From positions 21,566,485 to 21,626,484 of the forward strand of contig NC_134027.1 in assembly GCF_964204645.1 (NCBI RefSeq): DNA of 60,000 nucleotides. The letters are read 5' to 3'. Positions 11,551 to 24,907 of this stretch are shown piece after piece. The notes beneath the pieces are model-generated. The model searched no databases. It was given only the letters and a program-made list of their open reading frames with translations, and had not been told where the DNA came from. Source of the stretch: Tubulanus polymorphus. Its lineage: Eukaryota; Nemertea; Palaeonemertea; Tubulaniformes; Tubulanidae. Made by a program: the position numbers and the translations under genes. Position 1 is the stretch's first letter, and every line of letters begins with the position of its first letter.

Positions 11551-12176
11551 CTCCAATGATATTAGGGTAAAAACTTACTTTGAATGCAATCGAGTGAAAG
11601 GTCTCTACAAACTCTATCAATATAACTTCATAATAAGGTTCAACTGCAACAACTAAATATGCTGCAACTAAACTGAATAAATTTTTTTAGAATGAAGCTC
11701 ATTTGGCATTTTCATATTGTATGATTGCGATAAACTTCAACGTTTTGGTCTTGACTAATCCAAAATTTATTCTGCTCACTTGAACAACTAACATATACGT
11801 ATTTTATTTCGAAAAGTGGGAATAGTTGGGCCTTTTATTTTTATTAACTTGATCTGTATGTTGAATTTTTAGATATTTTAGAATTGTACCAGCTAGGTAA
11901 TACGCTGGCTTGTGAGTCACCAATTCATGTTACATAAATACGTACCTGAAGATTACTGCCTTCTCCTACGTACAAATGCTTACGAAAAGAATTTGTACAA
12001 GACAGTGTATATCCTTTCAATGATTACATGTATACTCTGCCTTATTCAACCAGTACCTGCAGTACCAGTCTAATGACTAAACCATTGGTGAATGATTTGT
12101 TTGGAAAAACTTTTTACTGCCAAGATTCCCAACTGGGCATGCGGTCAACTTGGTGAAATTTCCTAAGTTCAATCAT

Positions 12177-12558
12177 TAGCCACGTTCACACTAGATTCAG
12201 CGCTTACGAAGTACCGTACTTTGCTGGTGCCGAATTCACCAAAATACGGCGCTTACACAGCTAGTTAGTTCACACTACGAGTCGACAATTTGGCACTTAG
12301 TAAGCCCGGTATAGTAATCACCCGGTGTGCCGATAGAGGGGAGTGTAATTAGCTAAGCGGCGAATCTGCTTTACACTACAGAAAATACGCGGCCAGCTCA
12401 GTTCCGTACTGAGATCAGGTTTTCGGCTTGGAATCGCATTCCGCGCTTAATAAGCCGCGTATTTCAGTACGGAACTGAATAAGCCGCGAATAGGCCTCGA
12501 ATAATTTCCAAGTGTGAACTCTTTGTACCGTACTGAAATCCTAGTGTGAATGCGGCTA
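12177..12558. mobile_element. MITE with about 25-bp imperfect terminal inverted repeats
   Basis: The left end TAGCCACGTTCACACTAG and right end CTAGTGTGAATGCGGCTA are inverted copies. The inside holds several GTACCGTACT/AGTACGGAACTGA inverted motifs and no ORF. Superfamily and target duplication are not certain. Confidence 0.6.
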
Positions 12559-13423
12559 CTGTAGTAAGGCAGAGTTTCCTGCATTCAATGAGGTGTGTCT
12601 TGTGTTCACATGCATGCATTTATCATACTTGCTTAGTTTCATAGAAATATCAATTTGTGCTGAAATGTACAACGTTTCGACCCGGAATACATATAAAAAA
12701 ATCTCTGTCACAGCATTCGTAATTGTAGTACTAACAAAATGTTGATCCTATTATCTAAAACCTAGCGCACTTCAAAGCATCACTTACAGGCAATTAACAT
12801 GTCCCAGTGCGAATGACATCAGTGATTTCTCCTTAGGTTTTTGTAACGGTGGGTTTGAAAAATCATGATGAGCAGTTACGATATCTATCATAGGGGCACA
12901 ATTTACCAAAATGGTTACTTTTACTGCACCAGTAGTGCTGAAAAGTGTTTACTTTTGCTTTACTGCTACAGGCCGTGTTTATGTTTGAATGTTAAAAAAC
13001 GGTATTCTTTACTGTAAATATTCAGAATACGTCTGCACCTGGTTCGCGTAGTTTATGATGAGTTTGGAAATAAACTATAAATTTTGACTTTTATTTTCAA
13101 GAGCTTGTTTGTAACGGGCCCCTGGTTTAGAAAACTTTAAATTGTTCTTTGATGGTTTTATTTGATGGTGCAATATTCCTTATTACAGTTATTATATCTC
13201 ATATTTAATGTTCGCGGTTTACCATTCTATGTAAAGATATATTTATTCAAATAAAAGATTCAAGAATCAGTGTATAGAACGTGTTAGCGTTTATTTGGAT
13301 ATTTTGATTTTTCTGAGCTTAACGATTCGAATACCAGTAGCTGGGCCCTTTGGGGTGTGGATAACCCTGTTACGCATTGAGTAGGTATATATTGACTTTA
13401 ATCTGGAGGTTAACCCACTTATT

Positions 13424-14352
13424 AGCCCACTTGGGACTTTAGTCCCAGCGGGCTATTGCGTTCACTTTTCGTCCGTCGTTCGTCCGTTCGTCCGTCCGTA
13501 GACGGAATCCAGTTATTTTGGGAAGTTTTGAAGACGCTTCAAGGTAACGTCTTGATATTTGGTTTACACATGTATCTACCCTAGACACATCTTCAGCCCA
13601 AAAACTGGTCCTGTCAGATTCAAGATGGCCGACTGGCAGCCATTGTTGTTCGCCAAAATCAGCACTTTTTACACATTTTTGAGGGAAATTTTGAAGACGC
13701 TTTGATCAATTACCTTGATCTTTCGGATATATGTGAATCCCCTCAGGGCCCATCAGCATAACAAAAATTGGGTCGATCGGACTCAAGATGGCCGGCCTAT
13801 GACCTTTTTAGTGCCCAAAAATGTTAATTTTGGCCCGAATTCCGAGTCCTGTAGCTTCCTACTGGTTTGCCATTTCTCATTGCAATTTGTGAAAGAGATG
13901 TTTTGTGAAAAAGATGTATATACCTGAGACAGGTATTTTTCATCAGCCAATTATGACACAATTGGGCGTTGAATAGTAGAATAACTTAATATTTCCTTAT
14001 TATATTGGTACCTAGGCATATTTTGTTACCATGATCAATTGCAAAGTTGTAGTTCATGACATGTTCTATGATTATGGTAAGTTTCGAGGTCATTGGGTTT
14101 TGAATATGGTCACCAGGGGGTGTTAAATAGTAGAATAACTTAGTATTTCCATATTAAATTGATAACGAGGCATATTTTGTTATCACAATCGATTACACAA
14201 TCGTAGCTGCTGACATGTTCTATGATTGCGGTGAGTTTCAAGTTCATTGGTTTTTGTATATGGTCACCAGGGGGCGTTGAATATTGAAATTGTTAGATTG
14301 TTGAGCATTTGGAACCACTTTCCAAGTGGGCATGGTGTCCCTGGACCCCTCT
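13424..14352 (+). mobile_element. HINE/pearl-like element, second long copy
   Basis: Same hairpin end and TCCG microsatellite as the copy at 5893, with CTACCCTAGACACATCTTC and the same 3' end (CCAAGTGGGCATGGTGTCCC). It carries about two and a half of the 154-bp units (landmarks at 14111 and 14265), so copies differ mainly in unit number and an internal deletion near 13955. Confidence 0.75.
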
Positions 14353-17300
14353 AGTTATTTTAGTCCATTGAGTTAAAGGGGAACTGCAATGAAAAATCTT
14401 TTGTATCTATATGTGTTAGAAACCTTTATAAATACATTTTCAAAACAGCAGAAAAACATTTCATCTAATACTTTATCCAAAAAGAGGGTTTTGTAGAGTG
14501 CTTGGCCGCCGCCGTCTTCACGTAGCATTTGGATATGTTTCACACAGTGAGTGGATAAATAAACGTTAAGGCTCCACTGGCAGCTCAGCAGGAGTATTTT
14601 AATCGCAATTTTCAACTGAGATCTTCGATGAGTGTATCTAAAATTTACACACTGGAGTGTGTGATGGGCTGGGATACTTCATCAATGTTTACATGCCTCA
14701 CTTTTGGAAATTAAAACCAACTTTTAGTGTTTTTTCGATTATAAAAGATACAGTCAACCTTGCGTAAGACGGATCTTTTAGGACCAAGAAAAATCCTCCG
14801 ATTTATGATAAGTCGGATTCCCAGGCTTTTTCCGGAAACTACGACTTGTAGAAGAGAAGGGAAAATCTGGACCATCAATAATATTCATCCGATATAAGCG
14901 ATTATTCGACTTTCACAAGGTGTACTTTATCTGTCTTGAAAACCACGGGATGGTGCCGACTATTCTGCGTGAATGCCGTAGACCTTGGAGTATTCAATGA
15001 TAGCTGCAAGCTTAGACTGTTTGAAAACAAATGAATTCGTGATCAATTCTTAAAGCGACTGGATTATCAAGTTCGATTGAAAATTTCCAAATAGACCAGC
15101 GAATCCGTCAAACTGCGAGGAAATCGAGACTTGACGAAAAGAGATAAAACACTCCGAAGAGAATCACCTTCCGGTCCACCTTACAAATTTCAACTAGATT
15201 TCACAAATTCGAATCCACAAACATAAGGTACTTGAATTTATGTTTTTATTACCGTTATCAATGCTAGGTTCGAATGACACACAAAAAGAGGCCGTATTCA
15301 TATTTTAGCTTTGATATCTTGTTTTGTCAATACATCGAAGGTTAATTGTAATCTTGGTAAATAATGTAGGAAATTGTGATTTCAAGATCGATTCATAACA
15401 TTTTAGATAATGACCAGACGTTTGCCTCAAAAGCGATGAGATACTTAAAGTATCAATTTTAAGAGATCCTTTATGTGAAGCTGGCACCATTGTAATTTAA
15501 TAATTTATGCAAAACAATTGAGATCATTTTCCTTTTCAAAGATTTTCATTCGCAAAAAGATACATTTAATGTGCTTATTTCTTGTTCCCAGACAATATTT
15601 AGGGTGATTTTCTTCGTTTACTTCACACCGAACGAACGAACGATGTCAAACCTTATCCCAGTCCTGAATTAGTGGCCGGTTTGCGGCACTTCATGAATTT
15701 CTGAGAGCAGTTCTTACCTATCAAATTTTTGTCAGTATGTAATTCCTAGGCTGGTCTCGCAAAGAAATACCCTTTTCTCATTAGCCCTTTTTCTGAAAAG
15801 TGACGAGGGAGATAGGTTTTTATTTTTATCTTCATCCATTAAATAATATCATCAAATCAAACATCGCGATGTAGCTGTGAGTTCATTCGCGGATATCTCA
15901 TGTACGTCTAACTCGAGTCAGCCATATTGGGTTGTTCATTTCAAAAGCGCACTAAAAAGCTTTGATTGATGAGATTTCCACAGCTTGTGTATATAGGGCA
16001 ATTTTTATTTTTTGTTTTTAATGCATTTGATATTACTATATATTTATTTGTATGTACAGTGTGTACAAAGTACGGAGTTGTAGGTACACGGCAGATGCAC
16101 GGAGCTATATTAGAGAGATTTAGATCCACATATATCCTATTATCTTGTGTGACTGGGAGATCAATGACGTTTAACTCTAATTCCAGTCATTATACCAAAT
16201 ATTCCAAAAAAATGTGACGGAGACCTGTTCTGATAACCAGTCCTTTTTAGGTATTTGTTATTATATATAGTATATGTTCAACTATTACGTACGGCCAATA
16301 TGGCCGTTTTTGAAATTCTGAAAAATTGGGAAGTTTTGTAATCTGACAAAATTTTCCAATTCTTCGACCAATTGGAGTACAAAATCTCATTGATTTTATC
16401 TAGAAAAGGATTCGTGCTAAATAATCTTCAAGTATTTCTGGTAAACATTTTGTTGAGCTGATTTCTAAAGCGCAGTTGAGGTACAAAATTAACGTAATTT
16501 CCTATTTTTGCATGAAGTTTTCAACTCAGTAACACTTTGCTACAATAATGGTGATCTGGCTGAGGAAAAGCTGATCCCAATGAAGTGCGTAGGAGTTGAT
16601 TATTGGTGATGAACCCTTTACTGGCTGCAAATGATCGTCGTACGGTATACGGTTTTGCGTCGTATTTCTTATGAAATATATACACTGTACCAAACCAGCC
16701 TGGGCGAAATTCAGTTATCGGAGTGAGTCGACTATAGTCGAACTGAATGAAACCGAATGTCCGTTAGTCGGAACTGTGGTCCGGAAATGGTCGACCACGC
16801 AATTATTGACCACGGTCGCTATAGCTCGGACCTAGGTTCAAGATGGCCGACACTGTGAAATACGTTTCGACCGAACTATAGTATGTTCGGTTATTAGTTC
16901 CGACCACTAGTCGACTAGCTACGAAAACCGAAGTTGGCCCTGGTTGACGGTCCGTCCTTAACAATATTCTCACTATTGATGTAAAATCCATACGAGGTCG
17001 GAAAAAACAACTGTAGAGGACGTTAATTAAAGCATAATAACGATAACACTTTCGCCATTTCGAAAAAAGAAACCGTGTTTTTCTTCATCACCACGTGCGT
17101 CGGAAAAGTCGCGTAGAAATAAAATGATAATATTTTAATATATATCATATGTTAGTTTTTATTAAAAAAAAGATATAACACTCCCATCCGCATTAATAAA
17201 TCTTCGTTCATATCATCTTCTTTTCTTTTTTTCGTTCTTGGAAATGGATGAAAGGGTTAGGGTTGCCATATAATATGCTCTCTCGGCAATGAATCTGGGG

Positions 17301-17381
17301 ATTGAAATGTGTGTTGATTGGGGTTCGAAACTCCCAGTGCTCTGGCATGCACTGATTTCGGTAACGACCATCAAAAAGTAA
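14353..17381. other. Gene-free stretch with MITE remnants
   Basis: No coding region supported. A pogo/Tc1-like MITE lies at about 14752-14932 (ends CAGTCAACCTTGCGTAAGACG and CGACTTTCACAAGGTGTACT beside TA). A stray copy of the CYP20A1 start region lies at 15840-16020. The segment near 16700-16960 has CGACTA/TAGTCG inverted motifs of unknown origin. Confidence 0.5.
15840..16020 (-). pseudogene. Diverged copy of the CYP20A1 start region
   Basis: The bases 15840-15866 equal 24220-24246, which contain the CYP20A1 start codon and first codons read on the minus strand. Similarity continues upstream of the gene (TTCATTCGCGGATATCTC, GTCAGCC/GTCAGATC, AAGCTTTG...AGATTTCC). Here only eight codons match before a stop, and the minisatellite of the true gene is absent. 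It is a fragment of promoter plus exon 1, not a gene. Confidence 0.7.
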
Positions 17382-17707
17382 CTAGGGGTCCAGGGGCACC
17401 ACGCCCACTTGGGAAGTAGCTTGAAATAGACTCAACAAATAGAAAATTCCAATATTCAACGCCCCCTGATGAACATATTGAGAAACAATGGCTGTAAAAC
17501 TCACCGTACCAATGACCTTGGAATTCGCCACAATCGTATAACATTTCACAGGCTACAATTTTGCAATACATTGTGGTTACAAAATATGCCTAGATGCCAA
17601 TACAATATGAAAATATTAAGTTATTCAGCAACGCCCCCTGGTGACCATATACAAAAAGGTGACGAAAAGTGAATGTAGTAGGCTGCTGGAACTCAAGTGG
17701 GCTAAAA
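17382..17707 (-). mobile_element. HINE/pearl-like element, inverted short copy
   Basis: Read on the minus strand this has the AGCCCACTTG end, two tandem-unit remnants (CGCCCCCTGGTGACCATAT and CGCCCCCTGATG on the plus strand) and the GGGGTCCAGGG end. Most of the unique middle and the hairpin's second arm are missing. Confidence 0.7.
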
Positions 17708-18015
17708 AGTGGCTCCCTCGGCCTATCTATCTTTATTGCATTTATCTAAATGAAAATAAAAAGCTGATTCCCGTATGCACTTCTTCAACCCTCAGAATAT
17801 GTTCATTATTCTTAGAAACCACGAATAACCACTGACACTGGACGATGCATTGATTTCTAGAAATTCTATTTTCTGTTACATTTCAAGCAATACACTATAC
17901 AAGTTTCTCCAAATAACAAAACTACAGATTATCAATTTTTGAGAAGCGTGAACCACTTTGATTTCAACAAGATTTTTAATGTATTTCCAGAAAATTACAC
18001 ATATCTGATCGAAGT

Positions 18016-21000
18016 TTATTCATTTCTGTCAGCAATAGTTATCCATATTTCTTTATTAGGATGGGTTACCAGACCGTAGACCGGAGTGATAACTTGGTCG
18101 GGAACGAGCTTTATTTCGAAGTGTCTGACAATTCGTGCAATGTAAATGTAGCTTTCACTTTGTGCGAATCTGAATCCTGGACATTTTCTTTTACCAGCGA
18201 ATCCAAACGGTTCAAACGCGTGTGTTGGACGAACTTTCACTCGTTCTTTCGAGAATCTTTCTGGGTCGAATCTGGAAATTCAAAAAGACTCATTGGCTCC
18301 AATAATCGCAAGCTGGGTCATAATAATAACGCGTTCATGCCGTCGTCCAATCGTACTTACTTTTGAGGTTGTGGATATAGCTTTTCATCACGGAAGCTAA
18401 CCCCCAATGCGTGAAATACTGGTGTCTATAATTATTACGATTTACATATCAAACATTTCTCTTTTCAACTACATGTTCCCTCAAAAATACAGGACGTAAA
18501 TTACTCACTCCTCGGGGAACAATGTGGCCACCCAGCACGATGTCACTATCTGGTTTGTAACGAGCTGCTGTAGCAGATACAATAGCACAGCGCAAAGTTT
18601 CATCAACAACTTGTCGCAAGTATCTGAAACCGCAAATTCTAAAATCTAAACTAAAATCTCAAAAAAGTACAAAAAGTATTGATACAATTTTATGATCGTA
18701 ATACTATTGAATGAGTAGAATGACTCACGGCATCCGTTGAACCAAATCAGGAGTGATATCTTCATCTTTATCCAATGTTTTTGTCACTTCTTTGAATAAT
18801 TTCTCTTGCACATCGGTATGTTTTGCCAGGAAAAACAATGCCCACGTCATTGCTATTGAATGAAAACTGATTTATCACTTCTACGTGTCTATATACGTGA
18901 AATAATATAGCTAAATGCAACACGGATCAAGAATCGAAAATAAAACGGATGGATGCGTGAAATTGCCAAGAAATTATCGTTCTTGGCGAAGCTCGCTAAA
19001 ACCCGTGATAATGACAGATCTGTGACGATTTCAGTGTTTTCTTCGTGTATTGATTTACATGTATTTACTTATTGCTATGAGTGATATTGCTTTTAATTCG
19101 TATCTATATTCTCTAATTATATGGTTATGTGGTTTGTAAGTTGTGTCATGGGTTGTGAGTTTTTCGTATTCATATGTGTAGATTAGGCATGCGGGGTACG
19201 GCAATTGTAAGTACTGGGTAAGACTTGATATGGTGGGATTTGTGAGTTTAGTTTGTAGCAGAAGGTTTGTGTCATCTTGGAGTAATCAGACTGATCAGAT
19301 TGTGGGCCTTTTAGTGTGTAGTTTATGGGCTACTGTTTGTAGTGCCTTGGCACAGAAATATCTATCAGTCTGGATGGCAATTTGTTTACAAGAATCGGAA
19401 GAATGATGCATTTTGTTTCCGATTTCAAACTACTTTTTTCGTAAGGGACGCAACGAATAAATACATGTACATTGTAATTCAAATTAGAATATCAACTTAA
19501 TATAGGGAAAATAAGGGATCTCTTCACCAAGGAACTGAATAAAAAATTTTGCCAAACATTGTTTAAGCGGAGTCTACCAACACCTATAATAACAAATTGA
19601 CTCACTTGACGCAATAGTATGCAAGCCACCAGTAAAAAATGTCAAGGAATCAGAATCTATCTGCTCATCGTCATCAGATTCAAGTATAACATCTATAAGA
19701 AGGCGTCTTCTATCAGTAGCCGGGTTATTTCGGCGGCATTCTACTATTTCTGCAACCATCGATTGCAACTTTCCAAGAGCTGTTAAACATCAAAAGATAT
19801 AGGGAGACTGATAGATTTTGTTTTCAGAATTTCAAACGGAACCTTAGATACTAATGGTGACTGCGATATACGGAATAATGCCACAGGAAGAAATGTCACC
19901 AGAATAAAATGCCACCAAATTTTGCGAATATAGGAAAAAAGCCACTGGTAAAAATGCCACTTTTTGTATAGTAGGAAAAACGCCACCAGGAAAAATACAG
20001 TTATTTACATACTTAGATTTAAATTGACAGCATTAATTTTCAGTCATTTTATCGATGATCCCTTCCTATTGAATTTCCAACTTACTCATGGTATTTAAGT
20101 ACCAATCAGTTTCCCTGCTTTAAATTTCTTTAGTTTTTGGCTGATTTTATATTGTATATTACTCCTAGCTTGTACATGTACTTATATTTACTATTGTACC
20201 TTAATACCCCCTTAGTTTACTCTGCTTGTGATTTGTTTAGTTCATAACTGCTTAACTTCCGTGCATAACTTAAATTGTAAATATATATATCTTTATTTAC
20301 GTGTCATCTCGATTGACAAGCCAGCCTATAATAAGGCTTACAAGACACATTGACATTTACAAGTACAACAAACATGTGACAAACTGGTACAACTAATTCA
20401 GATTGGATATAATTGGATTAAAATGAATTAGGAATTGCGAAGTTTCATTGCGGCTGATATGAATCTGCAAACACTAGTTACAATACGACTATTACTTAAT
20501 AGAATTCTAACCTTATCGATATTTGACAAAAGATATATGTCTAGGCCCAAGATAGCATTAATCTTAGAAAAAAGGTCATTACGTAAATCAACGTATTTGA
20601 GACAAGTGCACAAGAAATGTTCCTCCGTTTCAACTTCATTCGATGTACATGCAACACATATTCTTTGTTCAATTGGCAGATTACGGTAGCGACCTAGTTC
20701 TATGTTTAAGGGGAAAGTACCATTTCTTAATCTTGCTATTGTGGAGCGGTTTGAACGTGATGTGTGTAATTTGACATAATCTTCTGTTCCAAATTTTGGC
20801 TTAAGTGAGGTATAAGAACGGAGTTTTGGTTGCAGAGGAACATTTCTTGGCCACGTTAAAGCATAGTTCCTATATAAAATTTTTCTAATATCATTCAAAA
20901 CCTTTTTAATTTGATAGGTATTTAGTGTAGAAAACTGCAAGTTCTCATAAAAATATTCCATATTGCATTCAGTTAGTATTGCCAATTAGCTTTGCCAATA

Positions 21001-24000
21001 ACGGCCAGTTCATAATCATAAAGAAACAAGTGTTTGGTATATTACCCCTTGTTTATATATCATTGTGGAAAATCAAAATGCTATGTACATAACTCGTTAA
21101 TCAAACAAAAAATTATCAGTCTATTCTTAGTTAGAATTAAATTCATAATCAGTAGTTAAGTGGTAAAAGTCTGGAAATAAACTGTAGCCTTTTATTGCCA
21201 TCATTTATTCAGTTCAAGCAGTTGAAAAATCATTGTTGGCATTTTCCCTACGTTTTGTCATTTTCACTGGTGGCATTTTTTTCCTGCAATCAGTGTCTGC
21301 GGGTACCTGATTTGTAACGTTTATCGTCAGCACTTCCGGGCACCGGTGGTACAGAAGAAACGGTGTGCTCCATTTCAGCCCAGAGCTATGAAGACACAAT
21401 ATCAGGAAAAATATCAGATGGAATCTTTCGATGGGTTACTTTTCGATGAAATGTAACTTACAATATCAAAACATTCTCTGAATGCCATAATTTGTTCGTC
21501 ATCTTTGAAAAAATCTCCAAAAACTTCCTCGCGTAATGGATTTCAAAGCCAACGCAGTCATGGCACTCAAAGCAGGAATATGTTGCCCGTCAACCTTTGC
21601 ACTCCATTTTTCAATCAATTCCTCAACTATCTGGAGAATAAATAATTCTGGCTAATTCTTATTTTGCTTTTTATGCTGTATCCATGTAGAATAGATTGAC
21701 GAAATTTGGTATGTCGATATTATGGCTAAAATTTTATTAGAGCCGATTTCCCAATTTGACCTCTAGGGGGTCCTGAACAGGTCACACTTGTAAAATCTGT
21801 CAATTGCGATTAGTCCTACAATCATCATCCGATCATGACAAAGCTTGGTATGCAGAAACTATGGCCAAGGCATAAAAAGTTAGAGCCATTTTCTGGATTT
21901 GAACACTATAGCGCGCTGCTTTTTATGCTGTATCCATGTAGAATAGATTAATGTGTAGCCTACCATAGAATAGCAGGGCCTACACGCCGAGTTTTGCTAG
22001 AATCAGAGGACATGAGAATCAGAGGACATGAAAATATAGATATCCTATCGTCGAAATAATGAGATTAAACTCATAAGGATGTTTCAAAGATTTACCTCGT
22101 TGAAAAGTGGGTACAATGAATTAACTTCCTGATGACTGTAACAGCTATCATAAAGTTTTCTCCTCTGGCGACCTTCCGTACCGTTAGCATAAATCAGTGA
22201 CTTCGCTCCGACCAAAGGTAGAAAAGCTTTGTACATGTCGGCTTAAAAAACAAGATCTTGTTTATATCACAGTCTCATTCTTAAAAACATATACGAGTTT
22301 GTAGAATACTTTGATGAGACTTACGAGGTCGATCAAAGATTGTCCTATGTTCGGTAAATAGTTCTGGAGTCGAGATGCTTACAGCCATCGTTTCCCCGAT
22401 CCAGAAAGATACAATTGGTCCATATTTTCTGTGGATTTCTAGCAGAAATTCGTGCAGACTACCAGCTTTCCTAATATCTGCCAAATTTCCTTCCCTTGAA
22501 CAAACAAAAATTGTCAATTCAGTCGATTTGGGCAATACTTGTACAATTTCTACACGCCACATTATCATCTGCTTTAAAGTGAAAATATGCACACTTTAGT
22601 TCGAATGAATTCATGCTTAAACCATGATTATAGATTAGAAAAGTAGGAGGTATTCTAAGAATTGCTAAAATCCTCCGGGATTAATTCCTTCTTTTCATTA
22701 ACATTGGAGTATGAAATTTTCGACAGATATTTTCGATAGGGAGCCTTTTACATTTTCCGATTTTAGAGTTCGAAAGGGGAGGACCATTCCTATTGTGAGA
22801 TTTTAGCTTGAAGTCAGTGGGAAAGTTGTAGCTTTAGAACAATCTGTAGTTTATTTTAGTGAACGGTTGCACCATTCTAGGACCAACCGTTTGGGTCCTT
22901 GGAGACTTAATATGGAGATCCCAAATTAAAATCAGGTTTTTTTTACCGGCCAGCGCCTAAACTATAACCACTTTCAACAAATATCGCTTGAACCAATAGA
23001 ACGATTATGACGATACTTGGTACACAGGCACCAGACCCGTGCAAATGGAGTATCGGGGGTCCCGCTCCGAAGAAAACTTAGTTCCTTGATTTTTTCAATT
23101 CAAAAGGCAATATCAAGCAGAAACGTAAATTGTCTCACTTAGGATCAGATGACTTCATTCCAGGGATAGTCGATTGCCTTTTTGCGTTCTGAAATGAAGA
23201 ATAAGCATTTAATTGCTTTTAACAAACAACCCGTGGCAATCTATAATTTTACAATAATTTAACAATCTACGTATCTAGAACGGAAGAGTCATGGGTACAT
23301 CAAATGGAAATTTCATTTTTAGTTGAGATATACATGTACCTCCAAAAACCAAAACAAAAAACATTTACGATAAATAAAAAGTTTTTCCGATTTCATATCA
23401 AGTTATCATCTCAACATAAATTCAGAGATTTTCTTCTATAATTCAAAATTCGTTTTTTGGTCGAGGTCCATCGCCGTCCTAGGGAGATCATGTATGAAAA
23501 ATGAAAATTTGCTTTTATGTCGAGTTATTACCTAAACATCAATCAATTTACGATTAATAAAAAGTTTTCCCGATTTTATGTCGAGTTTTTATCCCCACAT
23601 GAATTCAACTTTCTATTTTCCATAAATTATTTCATATCGTATGGACGCATTCTTACGGGTGCATTCGTACGGAAGCGTCCCGAGTACATGAGAAAAATGT
23701 TTTATTTCTGATTTATGAATTAAGAACAAAAATTCAGGTATCTTTTGATGAGATATAACTCCAGAAAATAGATTTTGTAATTAAGATAATTTTTTTCCAT
23801 TTACCGACGAGATATATCTCGTCAAAATACCGGAATTGTTTTGATTAGATCAAAAATACATCCAAAGCATGAAACACTGCCGTCCTGGGGAAATCTTTTC
23901 GAATTCAACAGACGTTTTCGATTTTCGAATTAAAAAACAGAAGAAAAAAGAAGGATTTCGTGTCGAGATAAAAACCCGTCATAAACTCGGCAAAACTTTT

Positions 24001-24244
24001 TATTAATCGAAAATGATTTATGTTAAAATATATCCCGACATAAAATCAATTTTCTATTACTTCTAAATGATGTCCCCAGGACGCCTCCGTAATCTTTTGA
24101 TACACGTATTTCAGTTGAAATCTAGTTAGCCTCGTTTAAAAACACTTAAATTCCCGGTGGTTAACAAAGGCATACCTTGTAGAAATAGCAAAGTGCAATA
24201 ATGCTTGCTACAAACACAGTAAATAATATCATCAAATCAAACAT
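18016..24244 (-). CDS. CYP20A1: Cytochrome P450 family 20, 11 exons
   Basis: CYP20A1 is a conserved orphan P450, microsomal and membrane-anchored, of unknown substrate. Exons (minus strand, 5' to 3'): 24244-24176, 23188-23139, 22494-22325, 22241-22096, 21630-21462, 21385-21307, 19779-19606, 18852-18729, 18623-18509, 18425-18361, 18271-18016. All junctions are GT-AG and all phases agree, except that exon 5 is 169 nt long where phase demands a multiple of 3. The product is about 471 residues, close to the 462 of human CYP20A1. Exon 1 encodes a hydrophobic anchor (LMILFTVFVASIIALCYFY), exon 2 TIPGMKSSDPK, exon 3 EGNLADIRKAGSLHEF and YGPIVSFWIGET, and the last exon the heme loop GFAGKRKCPGFRFA with the Cys ligand. 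The order matches human CYP20A1 throughout. Confidence 0.92.
20290..20985 (-). mobile_element. 3' end of a non-LTR retrotransposon (LINE)
   Basis: A 185-codon frame (20428-20985) encodes the C-terminal part of a LINE polyprotein: an IARLRNGTFPLNIELGRYR segment and then a Cys/His motif CVAC...EEHFLCTC. This matches the end of CR1/L2/jockey-like polyproteins. It is 5'-truncated (no RT domain) and lies in CYP20A1 intron 6 on the same strand as the gene. The region 20290-20427 looks like its 3' UTR. Confidence 0.65.
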
Positions 24245-24254
24245 CGTGATATAC

Positions 24255-24425
24255 CAGTAAGTTCCTTTGTGATACCAGTAAGTTCATTCGTGATATACCA
24301 GTAAGTAAGTTCATTCGTGATATACCAGTAAGTTCATTCGTGATATACCAGTAAGTTCATTCGTAATATACCAGTGTGTTCACTCGTGATATACCAGTGT
24401 ATGTTCACTCGTGATTCACCAGAAA
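24255..24425. repeat. 23-27 bp minisatellite upstream of CYP20A1
   Basis: About six to seven copies of GTGATATACCAGTAAGTTCATTC with small insertions lie immediately upstream of the CYP20A1 start codon, in its likely 5' UTR or promoter. The related fragment at 15840 lacks them, so the array expanded after that duplication. Confidence 0.85.
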
Positions 24426-24907
24426 AAAATATACATTCGCAATACGTTTCATTCGCGGATATCTCGCATACACGTCTAAAACTACAGTCAGATCGGGTTA
24501 TTTGAAAAAATTGAAGTAATTTATGTACAAGCTTTGTTTATCAGATTTCCGGGGCTTGGTTTTTTAGGACAATTTTTTTTTTTTTTATTTCGTTGTATTC
24601 TATTACGATGTAGGCCTTTACGTTGTATATCGAATCTCGAAAAGCACAGAGAAGTTGTAAACAAACATGCGTCGAGCTATGATAGGTTTCCCACCTGAAT
24701 CGTGGTATTTTAGTAATGTCGTAATAAATAACGTCTAGAAGAGTTTACAAATAGTAACACCCCCCCCCCCCCCCCACCACCACTGCAAAATCATGACAAA
24801 ATTTCATAGACCCCGTATATAAATCTTGATCCCCATCCATCTTGCATGATCGATCTGTAGACGCTGGATGCTTTCACCGGAAGGAGTATATCATATTAGT
24901 TTAACAC

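Larger units (their letters stand above)
11039..13423. other. Nischarin 3' UTR and gene-free stretch
   Basis: No convincing coding frame. AATAAA candidates follow the nischarin stop (near 11396 and near 13252), so the 3' UTR may extend as far as about 13.3 kb. The stretch contains the duplication at 11308-11550 and a MITE at 12177-12558. The rest is unrecognised AT-rich sequence. Confidence 0.6.

Noticed and set aside
15941-16217. Small overlapping frames near 16 kb
   Set aside because: No homology, low complexity, and they lie in the diverged CYP20A1 upstream copy.
24761-24780. Poly-C run
   Set aside because: Simple homopolymer, perhaps of uncertain length; no structure around it.
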